Shown: positions 1 through 10,318 of the stretch, piece by piece | Position numbering within the stretch: the stretch's first letter is position 1 | Layout of the letters: each line of letters starts with the position of its first letter | From: Ulota crispa | Taxonomy: Eukaryota; Streptophyta; Bryopsida; Orthotrichales; Orthotrichaceae | Direction: 5' to 3' | Assembly (NCBI GenBank): GCA_963920765.1 | Contig: OY987251.1 | Location: 3,660,501-3,724,500, forward strand | DNA length: 64,000 nt | Position numbers and translations under genes: made by a program | Notes under the pieces: model-generated | What the model was told of the DNA's origin: nothing | Databases searched by the model: none | What the model saw: only the letters and a program-made list of their open reading frames with translations

Positions 1-1041
1 CTTGCAAAAAACTATGCCTCCCAAAGTAGAAAAGGATACTATAACTGTTTAGGAACTAGATCTGGTTTCTTGTGTTGATTTGTCTCGATTATAAAGCATC
101 AGGTGTCTATTTGTCACAAGAAACACAAAATTCTCTACTATAAAGCATTGGGTCTACTGGAAATTCAGAGAGAGGGAGGGAGAGGATATGGCAAGGGAAG
201 GTGAAAAGTCATTGGAAATTTGAGGGTGAGAGGGAGAGGAAAAGAATTGTGAAAAGTCAAAGGGACGGTGAAAAGTCACCAAAAATTAAGAGGGAGACAA
301 CACCAAAGAGCAAACAAGTTGAACTTACAGAAAGTGATGTAAGCATGATTTGATTGAATGTTCATGATCACTGCTCTTTGGATGGAAACGAAATCAGTTG
401 TTATAATTTACGACAACCTCCCATATAGAAATTGCACAACAGTTTCATTCTTAGTGTTGAAAATTGGATACAAAATAGATTTGGCTCTTGTACCCACAGA
501 TCTCTTCACATCAACCCAAAATCACTCTACATGTCAAAAAGCTTATACTGTAACGACGCAAACAATATCCTCTATCCCCGCTGAATATGTGATACTAAAT
601 TATTTCAATGCTGTAGATATCACCTTGAAGGATTACAAAATCATATCAAAAAGTACAAGTTGCATTAGAGGAAACTGTAGAATTCCATGAATGTATCTTT
701 TTGGTGATAGACGTTCACCACAAAAGGTTGCATGCAAAAAGCAAGCTACAACGGTAAAGGAAGCCTTAAAGGCCTGGCTGGTGGATTCGATTACATTTTC
801 AAGGCAACTTGTATCCGTGATGTTCCCAATTTCTACAAAAGCAGATGTGTTACAACAAGATTTCACAAAGGAAGTACAAAAATTCACCGGCCATATCTTT
901 AGGCCGGGTAAGGAATCTCCACGCGGATAACTTTTGATGTAAGGCGGCCTACAACCTCATCAGTAGAAATTTAGTCTACATAGACTGAACCTTAAGACCC
1001 ACACTTGATCTAGTTTGTTGTGAAATGACAAGTTAAAACAA
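1..1041. other. Left flank, no recognised gene
   Basis: AG-rich leader followed by a plus-strand frame from 358 to 930 that is open except for one TGA at 688-690; it is listed separately. No RNA gene or further known protein was recognised. The last nine bases (1033-1041) are the left target duplication of the first palindromic element. Confidence 0.4.
358..930 (+). pseudogene. Unidentified reading frame with one internal stop
   Basis: Two open stretches of 110 and 79 codons lie in the same frame, separated only by the TGA at 688-690, so the frame would run 190 codons with a single stop. That is long for such AT-rich DNA and could be a decayed exon or gene. The product shows no motif I recognise. 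The second half looks more protein-like, with a mixed charged composition and a Lys/Arg-rich end. There is no convincing start context or splice structure. It may be chance or an unrecognised transposon-derived protein. Confidence 0.2.
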
Positions 1042-1359
1042 GGGAAAATTTCATGGATACCCCTGAAGTTTGCCATGTTATCATATTATCATAGATACCC
1101 CTACTTTTTCAGAAATTTCACAAATGCCTTTGTACCAAATTTTCAGGGGTTTGTTTTGTTGTGCATGCCACTTCCCTTCTTTCTTTGTGCACACGCATAA
1201 CAAGAAAGAAGTAGTGTGCGCACAAAGAGAGAAGGAAGTGGCATGCACAACAAAACAAACCCTTGAAAATTTTGGTCCAAGGGTATTTGTGAAATTTCTG
1301 AAAAAGTAGGGTACCTATGATAATATGGCAAACTACAAGGGTGTCCATGAAGTATTCCC
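1042..1359. mobile_element. MULE-like palindromic MITE, copy 1
   Basis: Almost the whole element is an inverted repeat: it starts GGGAAAATTTCATGG and ends in the imperfect complement, and the centre pairs CTTTCTTTGTGC with GCACAAAG. The 9-bp flanks TTAAAACAA (1033-1041) and TTACAACAA (1360-1368) match at 8 of 9 positions, as expected for a Mutator-type target duplication. It has no coding capacity; the short frames inside it are by-products of the palindrome. Confidence 0.85.
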
Positions 1360-1371
1360 TTACAACAAATA

Positions 1372-1694
1372 GGGAAGTTTTTATGGATACCCTTGAAATT
1401 TGCCATATTTACATAGATATCCCTAGTTTTTCAGAAATTACACAAATATTCTTGGTCCATAACTTTGAGGTGCTTGTTATATTGTGCATGCCACTTCTTT
1501 CTTCCATGTGTGCACATTGCTTCTTTTTTGTTCTATTGCACTCCTTGTTTTAACATTGGTCATAAAAGAAATAACATGCATAACAAATCAATCACCTAAA
1601 AATTATGATCCAAAGATATTTGTGCAATTTCTGAAAAACCAGGGGTATCTATACAAATATCGCAAACTTCAAGGGTATCCATAAAAAATTTCCC
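1372..1694. mobile_element. MULE-like palindromic MITE, copy 2
   Basis: This is a more diverged member of the same family, starting GGGAAGTTTTTATGG. Flanks CAACAAATA (1363-1371) and TAACAAAAA (1695-1703) match at 7 of 9. Its left flank overlaps the right target duplication of copy 1, so the two insertions used nearly the same site. Confidence 0.8.
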
Positions 1695-2581
1695 TAACAA
1701 AAACGGGTCTTAAAACCTAGTCTTTGCGAACCATACTTCTCCTAGTGCCTTTGTGCTCACCCTCTGAATAGAGGATCCTTACATCACATATTCCCTTGTG
1801 TGAATTCCTTACCTTCTAAGAAAAGCCTCATTCCAGTACACATTGACTCCCATTCTACTGAACAGGCTTCACATACGACCGAACCCCAAACCTAAAACTC
1901 TAAAACCCTAAACCCTAAACCCTAAAACTCTAAAAACAACACAGTCAAAAACACAATGGCTGACTAACTGGATTTCCTGACAATGAACAACAATCACGAA
2001 AAAAAGGAAGTCATAATAAAAATGTGACAGTCACATCTCACCGAAGCTATCAAGACCTCGTAAGAAGATTCAGCTGTCCATCCCAAAACCGTAAGAATCT
2101 TCAACACGTTGCCTGATTCCTCTGCTTCAGTGATAACATAAAATTCCATTCCCTACAGGTATGCAGAAAACCTAAACGATTAGCAGGTGGGATTACATTA
2201 GAAAACTGCCTTGAAGTACATTAAAATCGGCAAGGTTTACCCTAGAGTACCAAGGCTAAAAGCGAAAATGGTAGAAAATCCAGAAGGCAAGTACACTAAC
2301 GGAGTTTCTTTACTTTTCCTTACATCAGAACTGAAGTAGCTGATCTCATTGCCACAAAGATTTCTAGACATGTGAGTAATTTATGGAATTTCTTCACTGG
2401 GTCTTGAACACCACAATCTACTGTTTGATGGAATTGTATCGGAGTATGTGTGTTTTCAAAGTTTACTTGTAGCACATCCTAGTTGCACAGAAAACAAGTT
2501 GCTCTACAGTCTATAATATAGCCTTTTCTAATTGCATAGGGTTTTCTACGACCGGTTGTACTTGTGTTGGTGTAATTCCAA
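1695..2581. repeat. Intergenic stretch with interstitial telomeric motifs
   Basis: Around 1881-1930 there is a cluster of CCCTAAA units mixed with degenerate CTAAAACT units, the complement of the plant telomere repeat TTTAGGG. Nothing else coding or structured was seen here. Confidence 0.55.
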
Positions 2582-2907
2582 GGGAAAATTTCATGGATAC
2601 CCCTAAAGTTTGCAATATTTACAGAGATACCCCTGCTTTTTCAGAAATTACACAGATACCCTTCGACCATAATTTTTAAGTGATTATTTGTTGTGCATGT
2701 ATTTTCTTCATGACCAATGTTGAAGAAGGGAATGTGATGAAACAAAAAGGAAGCAAAATGCACACAAAGGAAGAAGGGAAGTGGCATGCACAGCAAAACA
2801 AATGCCTAATTTTTTTGGTCCAAGGGTATTTGTGTAATTTCTGAAAAAGCAGGGTATCTTAGTTATGCAAACATTGCAAACCTCAGGGGTATCCATGAAA
2901 TTTTCCC
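2582..2907. mobile_element. MULE-like palindromic MITE, copy 3
   Basis: Ends are GGGAAAATTTC and GAAATTTTCCC. The flanks TAATTCCAA (2573-2581) and TAATTTCAA (2908-2916) match at 8 of 9. It lies about 270 bp upstream of the methyltransferase start, within its probable promoter region. Confidence 0.85.
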
Positions 2908-3181
2908 TAATTTCAACCGCAGCCTCGCACGAAGAACTCAGATTAGGGTTTCGAGAAAACCAACAGAGTGGCAGCGGTCTTCGTGCATCCACGTCTTGGA
3001 TGACAACTCGGACAATGTCGATTGGTTTTTTTCAAGTTTTTGTTTTGTTTTGCAGGACGACATTCGAGTGAGGGTGGAGATCATGTAACTTATGTTGAGT
3101 AAGTTTAGCTCTAATTAAGCCTCTTTCTTTGCAGTTTGCAAGAATGTTGCGAACCCTAAACCCTAAAATTTAAACGTGGAC
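2908..3181 (+). promoter_or_regulatory. Probable promoter/leader of the RsmI-type gene
   Basis: This short region lies between a MITE and the start codon at 3182. It ends with two telo-box-like AACCCTAAA motifs near 3151-3168, an element common in promoters of plant translation-related genes. No clear TATA box was found. A CAG near 3132 could be a leader splice acceptor, but that is only a possibility. Confidence 0.35.
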
Positions 3182-6100
3182 ATGCTGAAGACGATGACGA
3201 TCTCGTTGCTCGCACGAGGCGGCATTGTGTCTCCTGCAAGGGGCTCCTTCTCAGGATCCCCCCGCTCTCCCTACACCGTGCTCGTTGTGAGTAGCAGGTT
3301 ACTTCAACCGGGAGCATGCCACCGTCCTGGTTTAGGGTTTGAGAGCAGGACCCAAGTTCAGTGTCAAGCGAGTGGGGAAGGACTGGCAGATGTGATGCGT
3401 GTCAGGGAGGCACTTGTGGCTGATACCCCCATTGACGAGGAAGCAGAGAATGTCACCTCTGAAGCTTCAATGCTCAAGGTACAACAATTCTTGATCACCT
3501 CTGGGATTGCCAAACTCTCTGTACAGATTCTATATAGGGAAAATTTCATAGATACCCCTGAAGTTTGCAATATTTTCATAGATGTCCCTGCTTTTTCAGA
3601 AATATTACAAATACCCTTGGACCGAAAAAAAATTCAGGCGTTCGTTTTGTTATGCATGTCACTTCCTTCTCCCTTTGTGCGGACACTACTTCTTTCTTGT
3701 TATGCTCGTGCTCAAAGGAAGAAGGGAAATGACATGCACAACAAAACAAACACCTAATTTTTTTGGTCCAAGGGTGTTTGTGAAATTTTTGAAAAAGCAG
3801 GGTATCTATGAAAATATTGCAAACTTTAAGGGTATCCATGAAATTTTTCCTTCTATATACACCCACTTTGTTCATTAGGAGAAGTATATCATTGTACACT
3901 CCCACCATATTTTACCAATTTCACATACTAATGAAACCGCCTATGGCTGGTCCGGGGATGCAACCCCACCAAACCCTAAAAGGCATTCAACAGGTTCTAT
4001 ATACATCATGGATTTGCTGTGGGGTTTTTCTTTGTGTAGGGCAAATTAGAAGGTGGCCTGTACCTGGTTGCAACCCCAATTGGTAACCTTGAAGACATGA
4101 CCTTTCGGTGAGCAGTAGTACTTCTCCAGTCATCATGAAATCAGAAACGAGACGAGTAGCTCCTCTGACAAGTGAGGGTTTAGGGTTTAGGGTTTAAGGA
4201 AAATAAGTAGTTAGTCTTCTGTGCCAATTAAGCAGTTCGATTCATGTTGTTGTGGAATGTGGTCTATTGCAAAATCGCAGGTGTCTCGAAATGCATTTAA
4301 GTTAACTTTCGCGTATCATGGACACTTTGCTTGGTTTGACCTAATTGTTCAACATCTATGAGACTTTTTCATTTTGAGTCTGAAATCCTGGTGCCATTAT
4401 CTTTTACCTAGTGGATATCGGTTTCAACACCTCGGGCCTTCGGTAGAGGATACCAAATTGCATTACTTTCTTTTGTAATCTTTCAGATTGTATTCAAAGG
4501 TTTAGGGTTTAAGGAAATTAAGTAGTTAGTCTGTTCTGCCAATCAAGTAGTTGGGATCGATGCTGTTGTGGTTTAGGGATCTATCGCAAAAATTGCAGAG
4601 GCCTTGAAATGCAATTAAGATAAACTTCACGTATCATAGACACTTTGCTTTGTTTGAGCTAATTGTGAAACATTTAACCCCTAAACGCCCGGCTGATCAC
4701 AGTGCCTGCCTGTCCCTGTCTCTATAGTAGTGTTGGCAAGTGCCCACCCCTTATGATATCAAAAGTTGTAAAAGTCACTAGTGCATGATGTCCTCATGAC
4801 ACCATTGCAAGAAGGGCAGCATAGGACCTAACACCATGTTTGTGAATCTTCTCACAATTTGGGTTACCTAAAAATATCTGAAAAAAATTAGAACTTTTTT
4901 CCATTATACATAAGATTTTCTTGTTATTCAGTGGATAAAAAACGTCCTCTTCGGCGTTAAGAAACTTTTTCATTTCGAGTCTGAAATCTTGGTGCCATCA
5001 GCTTATTACGTAGTGGATATCGGTTTCAACACCTTGGACCTTCGGTAGAGGATACCAGAATGCATGAATTTCTTTTGCAATCTTTCAGATTGTTATTAGG
5101 GTTAGGGTTAGGGTTTAGGGTTTATAGGGTTTTTATGTGAGTATTCAGGCACTTGATTTGTAATGGGCTTTTATGTCAGAGCGGTGCGTGTACTGAAATC
5201 TGCGGAGGTGATCCTTGCTGAGGACACGAGGCATTCAGCAAGGCTTTTGCAGCATTATGATATCATCACTCCCATGGTCAGTACTGCAGTCTTCTCATAT
5301 TTAGGTTGCCAACGCACTAGCAATCTACGGTGGTTTACCAGATTTGATTAAGGAACCTAAATTTGCACTTGCACTTTGGTGGATATTTATAGATGAGCTA
5401 CCATAAGTTCAACGAGTTTGCAAGACGGGATGCTACCATAGAACGCTTGAAACTTGGAGGAATTCTAGCTCTTATAAGCGACGCAGGAATGCCCGGCATC
5501 AGCGATCCTGGCACTGAACTTGTATGCCTTGTTCTCTCTTTCATAAACTCTTGCTGCTTTTGTGCTAGTTTTTTTTTACTTATTCCATGAGAGACCAAGA
5601 ATTTGTGGTTTGAAATTGACCAATTTAAGTGATCATATTGTGATGAATAATGTAGTCAGCTGGGACTAAATTTTATATAACTAGAAATCAACACAAGAAA
5701 GTTGCATATATTAGTCCAAAATTAAAGAAAAGTGGACAAAAGGAATTTTTTTACTGTGCCAGAGCTTCTCACCAGTGGCTCTCTGCTTTGTAGGTGAAGG
5801 CATGTGTGCAATCCAACGTGCGAGTGTTTCCCATTCCTGGTCCTTCTGCTGTCCTCACTGCCTTGGTTGCTTCTGGTTTACCAACAGACGAGTTCACTTT
5901 TGGTGAGTGGCTTTTGCTCAAAATTTGATATTTATTTTACTGTTTAAATAGGATAGGGGGTTTCAAAACTCAGTAGATTTCTGTATATCTGTTTCTCTCC
6001 GCCTCTTTCCTTTTTGAGGAGATGAATCTTGATTTTGCACGGTGGTTTCAAGGCTGGTTTCTTGTTGTCTTCTCACGCGAGAAAGCCCATGCTTGCGCTT

Positions 6101-8049
6101 TTCTGTTTTATTTTTGGTTTTCTCATGAGAAACTTGATTTTACGAGAGAAAATGTCCTTTTCCTCCTGCAAAAACCCTCCTCTCAAGAATACTCTATATT
6201 ACTTAAGGTTTGAAACCCCCTGAAATGCATGAGAGTTTGAAGGTTTCTTATCCTGCTTAAACTTGTAACCCCATCTTATAAAATGCTGAATATTTGTGAT
6301 TTGGTTTCTCTTTCTTTATATGCAGTAATTTGGAATAATAGGAGTCCGCCCTGATGTGTTGCTGTGCAGCTGGATTTCTGCCACTGCAGACCACAACGAG
6401 GAGGAAGAAGCTTGTGTCTGCATCTAAGCAGACGGCAACGCAGATATTTTATGTCCCTCCTCATAAATTGAACAAAACTTTGGAGGACTGTGTGTCGGCT
6501 TTTGGATCATTACGGTGAAACACTAAATTTTGTTTTTCCTTTGATTGCTTTCACTTACCAGAATGGACATTGTAACTATAATGCTCCTGCTTTTTCATCA
6601 ATCATTAAGAAGTTTTGATTCGATGCTGGATCATCTGAGTCAAACTTCTATGCAGTTTCTTGAGCATGTTTGTGACATGGCCATTTTTCAGTTTATTGAG
6701 TTTGTTTGTGACTTGGAATTTTGGTTGAATGATTTGAGTTTGTTTGTGACATAAAAGTTTTGTGATTGAGCAGGCGTTGTGTGGTGGCAAGAGAGATGAC
6801 TAAATTCCACGAAGAGGTGAAATTTTACCTTCTATGGTAGTTTTTTTTGGGAAAATTTCATGTATACCCCGCAGTATTTTCATAGATACTACTGCTTTTT
6901 CAGAAATATCACAAATGCCCTTGGACAAAAAATTCCAGGTGTTTGTTTTGTTGTGCATGTCGGTTCCCTTCTTTCTTTGTGCGCATGCATAACAAGAAAG
7001 AAGTAATGTACGCACAAAGGGAGAAGGAAGTGACATGCATAACAAAACAAACGCCTGAAAATTTGATCCAAGGGTATTTGTGATATTTCTGAAAAAGCAG
7101 GGGTATCCATGAAAATATCGCAAACTTCAGGGGTATCCATGAAATTTTCCTTAGATTTTTTTGCTGTGGTTTTTCAGAGTAACTCAAATTTTCTTACTCA
7201 GTGAATTTCTGCATTGCCTTTGATTCTTCCATTTTGCACCCAATTTGTCGTAGTACTGACTTGGTTTTCTAACACAGATCCAATGCACTTCTGATAAGGT
7301 TATGTGTTTGACATGTTTTCAGTTCTGGCGTGGAACTCTAGAGCAGGCGCAGGAGGAGTTTGAGAAGCGGAATCCTCGTGGAGAGATGACGCTGGTGATT
7401 GAGGGACTTTCGGAGAGTGCAGCTGATGAGTTGCCCTCAGAGGAAGATGTTGAGTCCGAGCTGCGGAGTCTTTTGGACGCTGGGGTTAGTCCGTCTGAGG
7501 TACGAATTTTATTGGAGCCCATTTCTTGTGATATCGTGTTCTTTTTTAAACCCTCGATCGTGCAATCCATTAAGTCTGGTAAATGTGTAAGTTGAGCCTA
7601 GTCTGTACTTCCATGCTTCCATGTCTTGGCATGTTAGTTCTTACAAAGTTTGTAAGGTAGGAGCACCATTTACCAACATGGACCTAATGGCGTCACTTTC
7701 TACACAAGGTAGTCATTGTAGAACTTAAATCTAGGTACACCATAGATAGATAGCTTATTGTTGTTGATCAAGATGATGTGTACCCAGATTTAAGTTCTAG
7801 AATGACTACCTTGCGTAGAGAGTGACGCTATTAGGTAAAATGTTGGTAATAGGTACTCCTACCTTACTCACCATTAGGTACAATGTTGGCAACGGGTGCT
7901 CCTACCTTACTCCTTGCTCTTGCGGGGCAACTGAGATTTTTCTGTGTAATTTGCAGGCTAGCAGACAAGTGGTGGAAGGAACGGGCATGAGGAGGAAGAT
8001 GGTCTACGCACTTGCTTTAAAGTTATCAAAGACTTCAAAAAACTCTTGA
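3182..8049 (+). CDS. rsmI: RsmI-type 16S rRNA (cytidine 2'-O) methyltransferase, nine exons
   Basis: Inferred exons: 3182-3478, 4040-4107, 5180-5276, 5393-5521, 5794-5902, 6370-6514, 6774-6816, 7323-7499 and 7957-8049. All have GT/AG borders and compatible phases, giving 385 residues against about 286 in E. coli RsmI. The extra ~100 N-terminal residues are rich in Ser, Arg and Ala, fitting an organellar transit peptide. Family motifs appear in order: GLYLVATPIGNLEDM (about residues 105-119), AEDTRH, SYHKFNE, the glycine-rich SAM-binding stretch ISDAGMPGISDPG, PIPGPSA and TFAGFLP, then VVAREMTKFHEE. The bacterial enzyme methylates the ribose of C1402 in 16S rRNA; here the likely substrate is plastid or mitochondrial small-subunit rRNA (inference). 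The ATG at 3182 is the first in frame. Introns 1 and 7 carry MULE-like MITEs, and introns 2 and 8 carry other repeats. Confidence 0.93.
3537..3850. mobile_element. MULE-like palindromic MITE, copy 4 (rsmI intron 1)
   Basis: Flanked by a perfect 9-bp duplication, TTCTATATA, at 3528-3536 and 3851-3859. This is the clearest target duplication of the family and the best single proof of transposition. It starts GGGAAAATTTCATAG and lies entirely inside the first intron. Confidence 0.92.
4170..5128 (+). repeat. Tandem duplication with telomere-like junctions (rsmI intron 2)
   Basis: A segment of about 320 bp (roughly 4180-4497) is repeated at roughly 4498-5095. Shared marks include AAGTAGTTAGTCT, ATCATGGACACTTTGCT or a close variant, and GTGGATATCGGTTTCAACAC. 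TTTAGGG or TTAGGG motifs lie at each boundary (about 4170-4196, 4500-4514 and 5098-5128). Copy 2 is longer because it carries an inserted element. Confidence 0.8.
4673..4961. mobile_element. TIR element inserted in duplicate copy 2
   Basis: It starts TTAACCCCTAAACGCC and ends GGCGTTAAG, short imperfect inverted ends. Aligning with the uninterrupted copy 1 (around 4345-4360) shows this block as extra sequence, so copy 1 gives a near-empty site. No coding capacity. The ends place it with the TTAACCC-ended elements elsewhere in the window. Confidence 0.65.
6849..7150. mobile_element. MULE-like palindromic MITE, copy 5 (rsmI intron 7)
   Basis: It has GGGAAAATTTCATG at the left and the complement at the right. 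The flanks are T-rich (TAG followed by a T run on the left, TAGATTTTT on the right), so the target duplication is plausible but not clean. It sits between exons 7 and 8. Confidence 0.8.
7652..7910. mobile_element. Palindromic element with GTAAGGTAGGAG ends (rsmI intron 8)
   Basis: The left arm (7652-7740) and right arm (to 7866) are near-complementary: GTAAGGTAGGAGCACC faces CTCCTACCTTAC. A second partial right end follows directly (about 7867-7910), giving a duplicated terminus. Non-coding. The terminus is shared with the element beginning at 63778 and resembles those at 34685, 43115 and 43518. Confidence 0.75.
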
Positions 8050-8737
8050 CCAGCATTACTATCTCCGAGCAGATCGTTGACTGAAAATGAAATCTCTGTG
8101 GTTTCAACATTGCTACTGTGAGAAGCTCAGATGGAAAGATCTGCGAGTTTGTTGCTGCTAAACCTAATCCAAAACCTTCGCAGTAAGTATGACATTCCCT
8201 TTTTCTTTATGTCATTGATCACGGAAATAAAAACTCACTGGCCAAAAAGCGGGATCTGCCCGAGTGATTGGTTATTCTATCCCTCCTTTAGTTACACTTC
8301 TTGTGCACTAGTCTTAACTAAATAAAGATCATGCCGTTACCTTTGTTTGTTTGCTTTTCTAAATAACTTATCTATAGTTTCATCATATATCTTACTGCAA
8401 AATCTGTTTTTTTCCAGGGCAAGTTTGATGATCAGCATCCTAGGAATAGGTACCAACGTACTCAAAATGTTCAAGGCAGTAAGATAGGGAATGCTAAACC
8501 ACCATTAGAAATCTGATTCCAACTCATATATTGACCTTGTTACCAATAGCACCGTATTGGCTAACATATATGGCCACCTCTGTACTCTACAATCTCCGAT
8601 TTCGAGATTGTACAAGAAATCCACTCAATGATAATAAAAATTTGATCTCAGCAGACTTGTCTACAGCTCTTTACTGATTTTGCAGTAAAGTACAATTCTA
8701 ACGCATTGGTGAACATGTTTAAAGTAACGCAAATGTC
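8050..8737 (+). other. 3' flank of rsmI
   Basis: Probable 3' untranslated region and convergent intergenic space between rsmI and the minus-strand gene. The only frames are short and without recognisable content. AATAAA-like motifs occur, for example near 8324 and 8629, but none can be assigned as the poly(A) signal. Confidence 0.4.
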
Positions 8738-9120
8738 TTCTAATTTCTGTACTTGAATGCAAAAGAAATTGTGTGAATTAGGTCATGTATGCCAGGTTTT
8801 CATGTTCAGAAGTATGAAAAATGAACATACCAGTCAGGCGGGGGTGCTTCACGATACTCTGCAACATCACCACAATATGGACGGACAAGCTTTTTTTTCT
8901 TTTTTCTAAGTGTCGAATCCAGAGTATTCTAATTTCTGTGCTTGAATGCAAAAGAAAACTGTGTGAATTAGGTCATGTATGCCATGTTTTTATGTTCATG
9001 ATCATACCAGTCAAGCGGTTTAGGGTTCATGATACTCTGCAACATCACCACAACATGGACAAGGTTTTGCAACATCACCACAAGGTTTTCTTTTTTTTGC
9101 TAAGTGTCGAATCCAGAGTA
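8738..9120. repeat. ~190-bp tandem duplication at the 3' end of the minus-strand gene
   Basis: Two units, about 8738-8928 and 8929-9120, both run from CTAATTTCTGT through GTGTGAATTAGGTCATGTAT and CTCTGCAACATCACCACAA to AGTGTCGAATCCAGAGTA. The right unit contains the stop and last codons of the minus-strand gene, so the left unit is an extra copy of its 3' end and downstream region. The right unit also has a small internal repeat of GCAACATCACCACAA. Confidence 0.85.
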
Positions 9121-9678
9121 CACTCCGGAGTCCCGAAGCAACCGCTTCTCCTCCTCGACGTAGTTCTTGCCTCGGCTGGCTTGCCCCATCTCCCGCTTCC
9201 GCTTCTCCTTCTGCGCAAACGACACGGCCTTCTGCTCAGCGATGGCATCTCGTTTCTGCTTCTTGCTGAAATCGTACGCTGCCACTGCCCTCGCAGCTGC
9301 CATTTCCGCCTCCTCACCAATAGCGCCACGTGTGCGCTCTCGATGCTCGATGGACTCCCCCTCCACATCGCCCTGCTTGCGCTTCCCCGCTGACCACGAC
9401 CAGTCTTGCTCTCCCCCGTCCTGCGTAGGCGCCGGTACGTTCATGATCGACAATCCACCCGTGTAGCCATGCCGACTCAACGCCTCATAATCCAACCCCC
9501 CTACTGCTGCTCTCTTCTTCGTCACCTCAGAATCTGCTCCATCGGCTTCCTCTACTTTACCATTGCCCGCCTTCTCCTTCTCCTTCTCCTCGTCCTCGTC
9601 CTCCTCCGACGACGACGATGACTCGCCAGAAGACAAGGCTGCCAACGGATCCATGGCGCTCCACTTCGCCCCCGCCAT
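9100..9678 (-). CDS. Conserved-looking protein of unknown function, acidic-Ser N-terminus and basic C-terminus
   Basis: A single open frame of 192 residues; I chose the ATG complementary to 9676-9678. An earlier TTG-initiated extension has no ATG. Residues about 9-45 are very rich in Ser, Glu and Asp. The middle contains DYEALSRHGYTGGLS followed by a VPAPT segment and QDWSWS, and the C-terminal half is Lys/Arg/Glu-rich, probably helical, ending GKNYVEEEKRLLRDSGVYSG. The ordered, non-repetitive motifs suggest a real nuclear protein of a kind conserved in plants, but I cannot name the family with certainty. Telo-box motifs lie directly upstream. Its 3' end has been tandemly duplicated. No transmembrane or signal segment is visible. 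Confidence 0.75.
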   Translation of the reverse strand: MAGAKWSAMDPLAALSSGESSSSSEEDEDEEKEKEKAGNGKVEEADGADSEVTKKRAAVGGLDYEALSRHGYTGGLSIMNVPAPTQDGGEQDWSWSAGKRKQGDVEGESIEHRERTRGAIGEEAEMAAARAVAAYDFSKKQKRDAIAEQKAVSFAQKEKRKREMGQASRGKNYVEEEKRLLRDSGVYSGFDT

Positions 9679-9715
9679 AACTCCCAATCCCTAAACCCTA
9701 AACCCTAAATACCGG
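9679..9715 (-). promoter_or_regulatory. Telo-box cluster upstream of the minus-strand gene
   Basis: Three consecutive CCCTAAA units (about 9691-9708) lie a few bases upstream of the minus-strand ATG. Telo boxes (AAACCCTAA) near transcription starts are typical of plant genes for translation and growth. Whether this copy functions is inference. Confidence 0.5.
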
Positions 9716-10318
9716 TCCCTCCCTCGCAATCCCGCGGCAGGCTCACGATTGAGAAGACCTGAGATTTTTCAACGAGAGATTGTTCGTACGCCTCTGGTCG
9801 ATCAACGTGGACCGTTATCGTGCATCTAATGACACGGATGAAGCGCTTTAGAATTGCTGCTGAGATTCTCAAAACCCTAAACCTTCAGTTACTACCGGCA
9901 AAAAAAAATGTTGTACCGCAAATTGTAACATACGGCACTAACTTAACTTAGATCACGAGGGAGGGACCTGTAATGAGATTTTGTGTCGGCAAGGGTTTAG
10001 GGGATCAATCATCACTGTGTATCAAGCCCTGGGACCCTAATTGTGCGTGTACTTGGAAACGAAAGGAACTTGAAGCGATAAGGGCTGGTGCTGCGATGCA
10101 AATCCTAAACCCTAATTTGACCGTCCCGCCTGGCCCATTCAAACATACCCCGGAGAGAGGCTCTTGTAACTTAAATTTACTAGGAAGGTCTTCCACAACT
10201 TCTGGGGAGGAGCTGACGTGGACTTCAGGTGGGACCCAGAGGCAAGCTGGAAGCCACGTCATGGGATATGTCGTGCCGGTGTGGTATTATCCTTGCCGCC
10301 AAACATTCTTACCGATAA
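9716..10318. other. Intergenic; start of segmental duplication copy A
   Basis: No gene was recognised; the 116-codon frame at 9973-10323 has no family resemblance. From about 10183 (GGTCTTCCACAA, GAGCTGACGTGGA, CAGGTGGGACCCA) the sequence matches about 18131 onward, marking the left part of the diverged duplication that also includes the citrate synthase relic. Confidence 0.45.

Noticed and set aside
1070-1684. Short frames inside the palindromic MITEs (also at 2708-2992, 3576-3908, 6800-7187, 27336-27788, 46000-46145, 55097-55460, 56821-57180)
   Set aside because: They recur with every copy of the element on both strands and follow the palindrome; none is conserved as protein.
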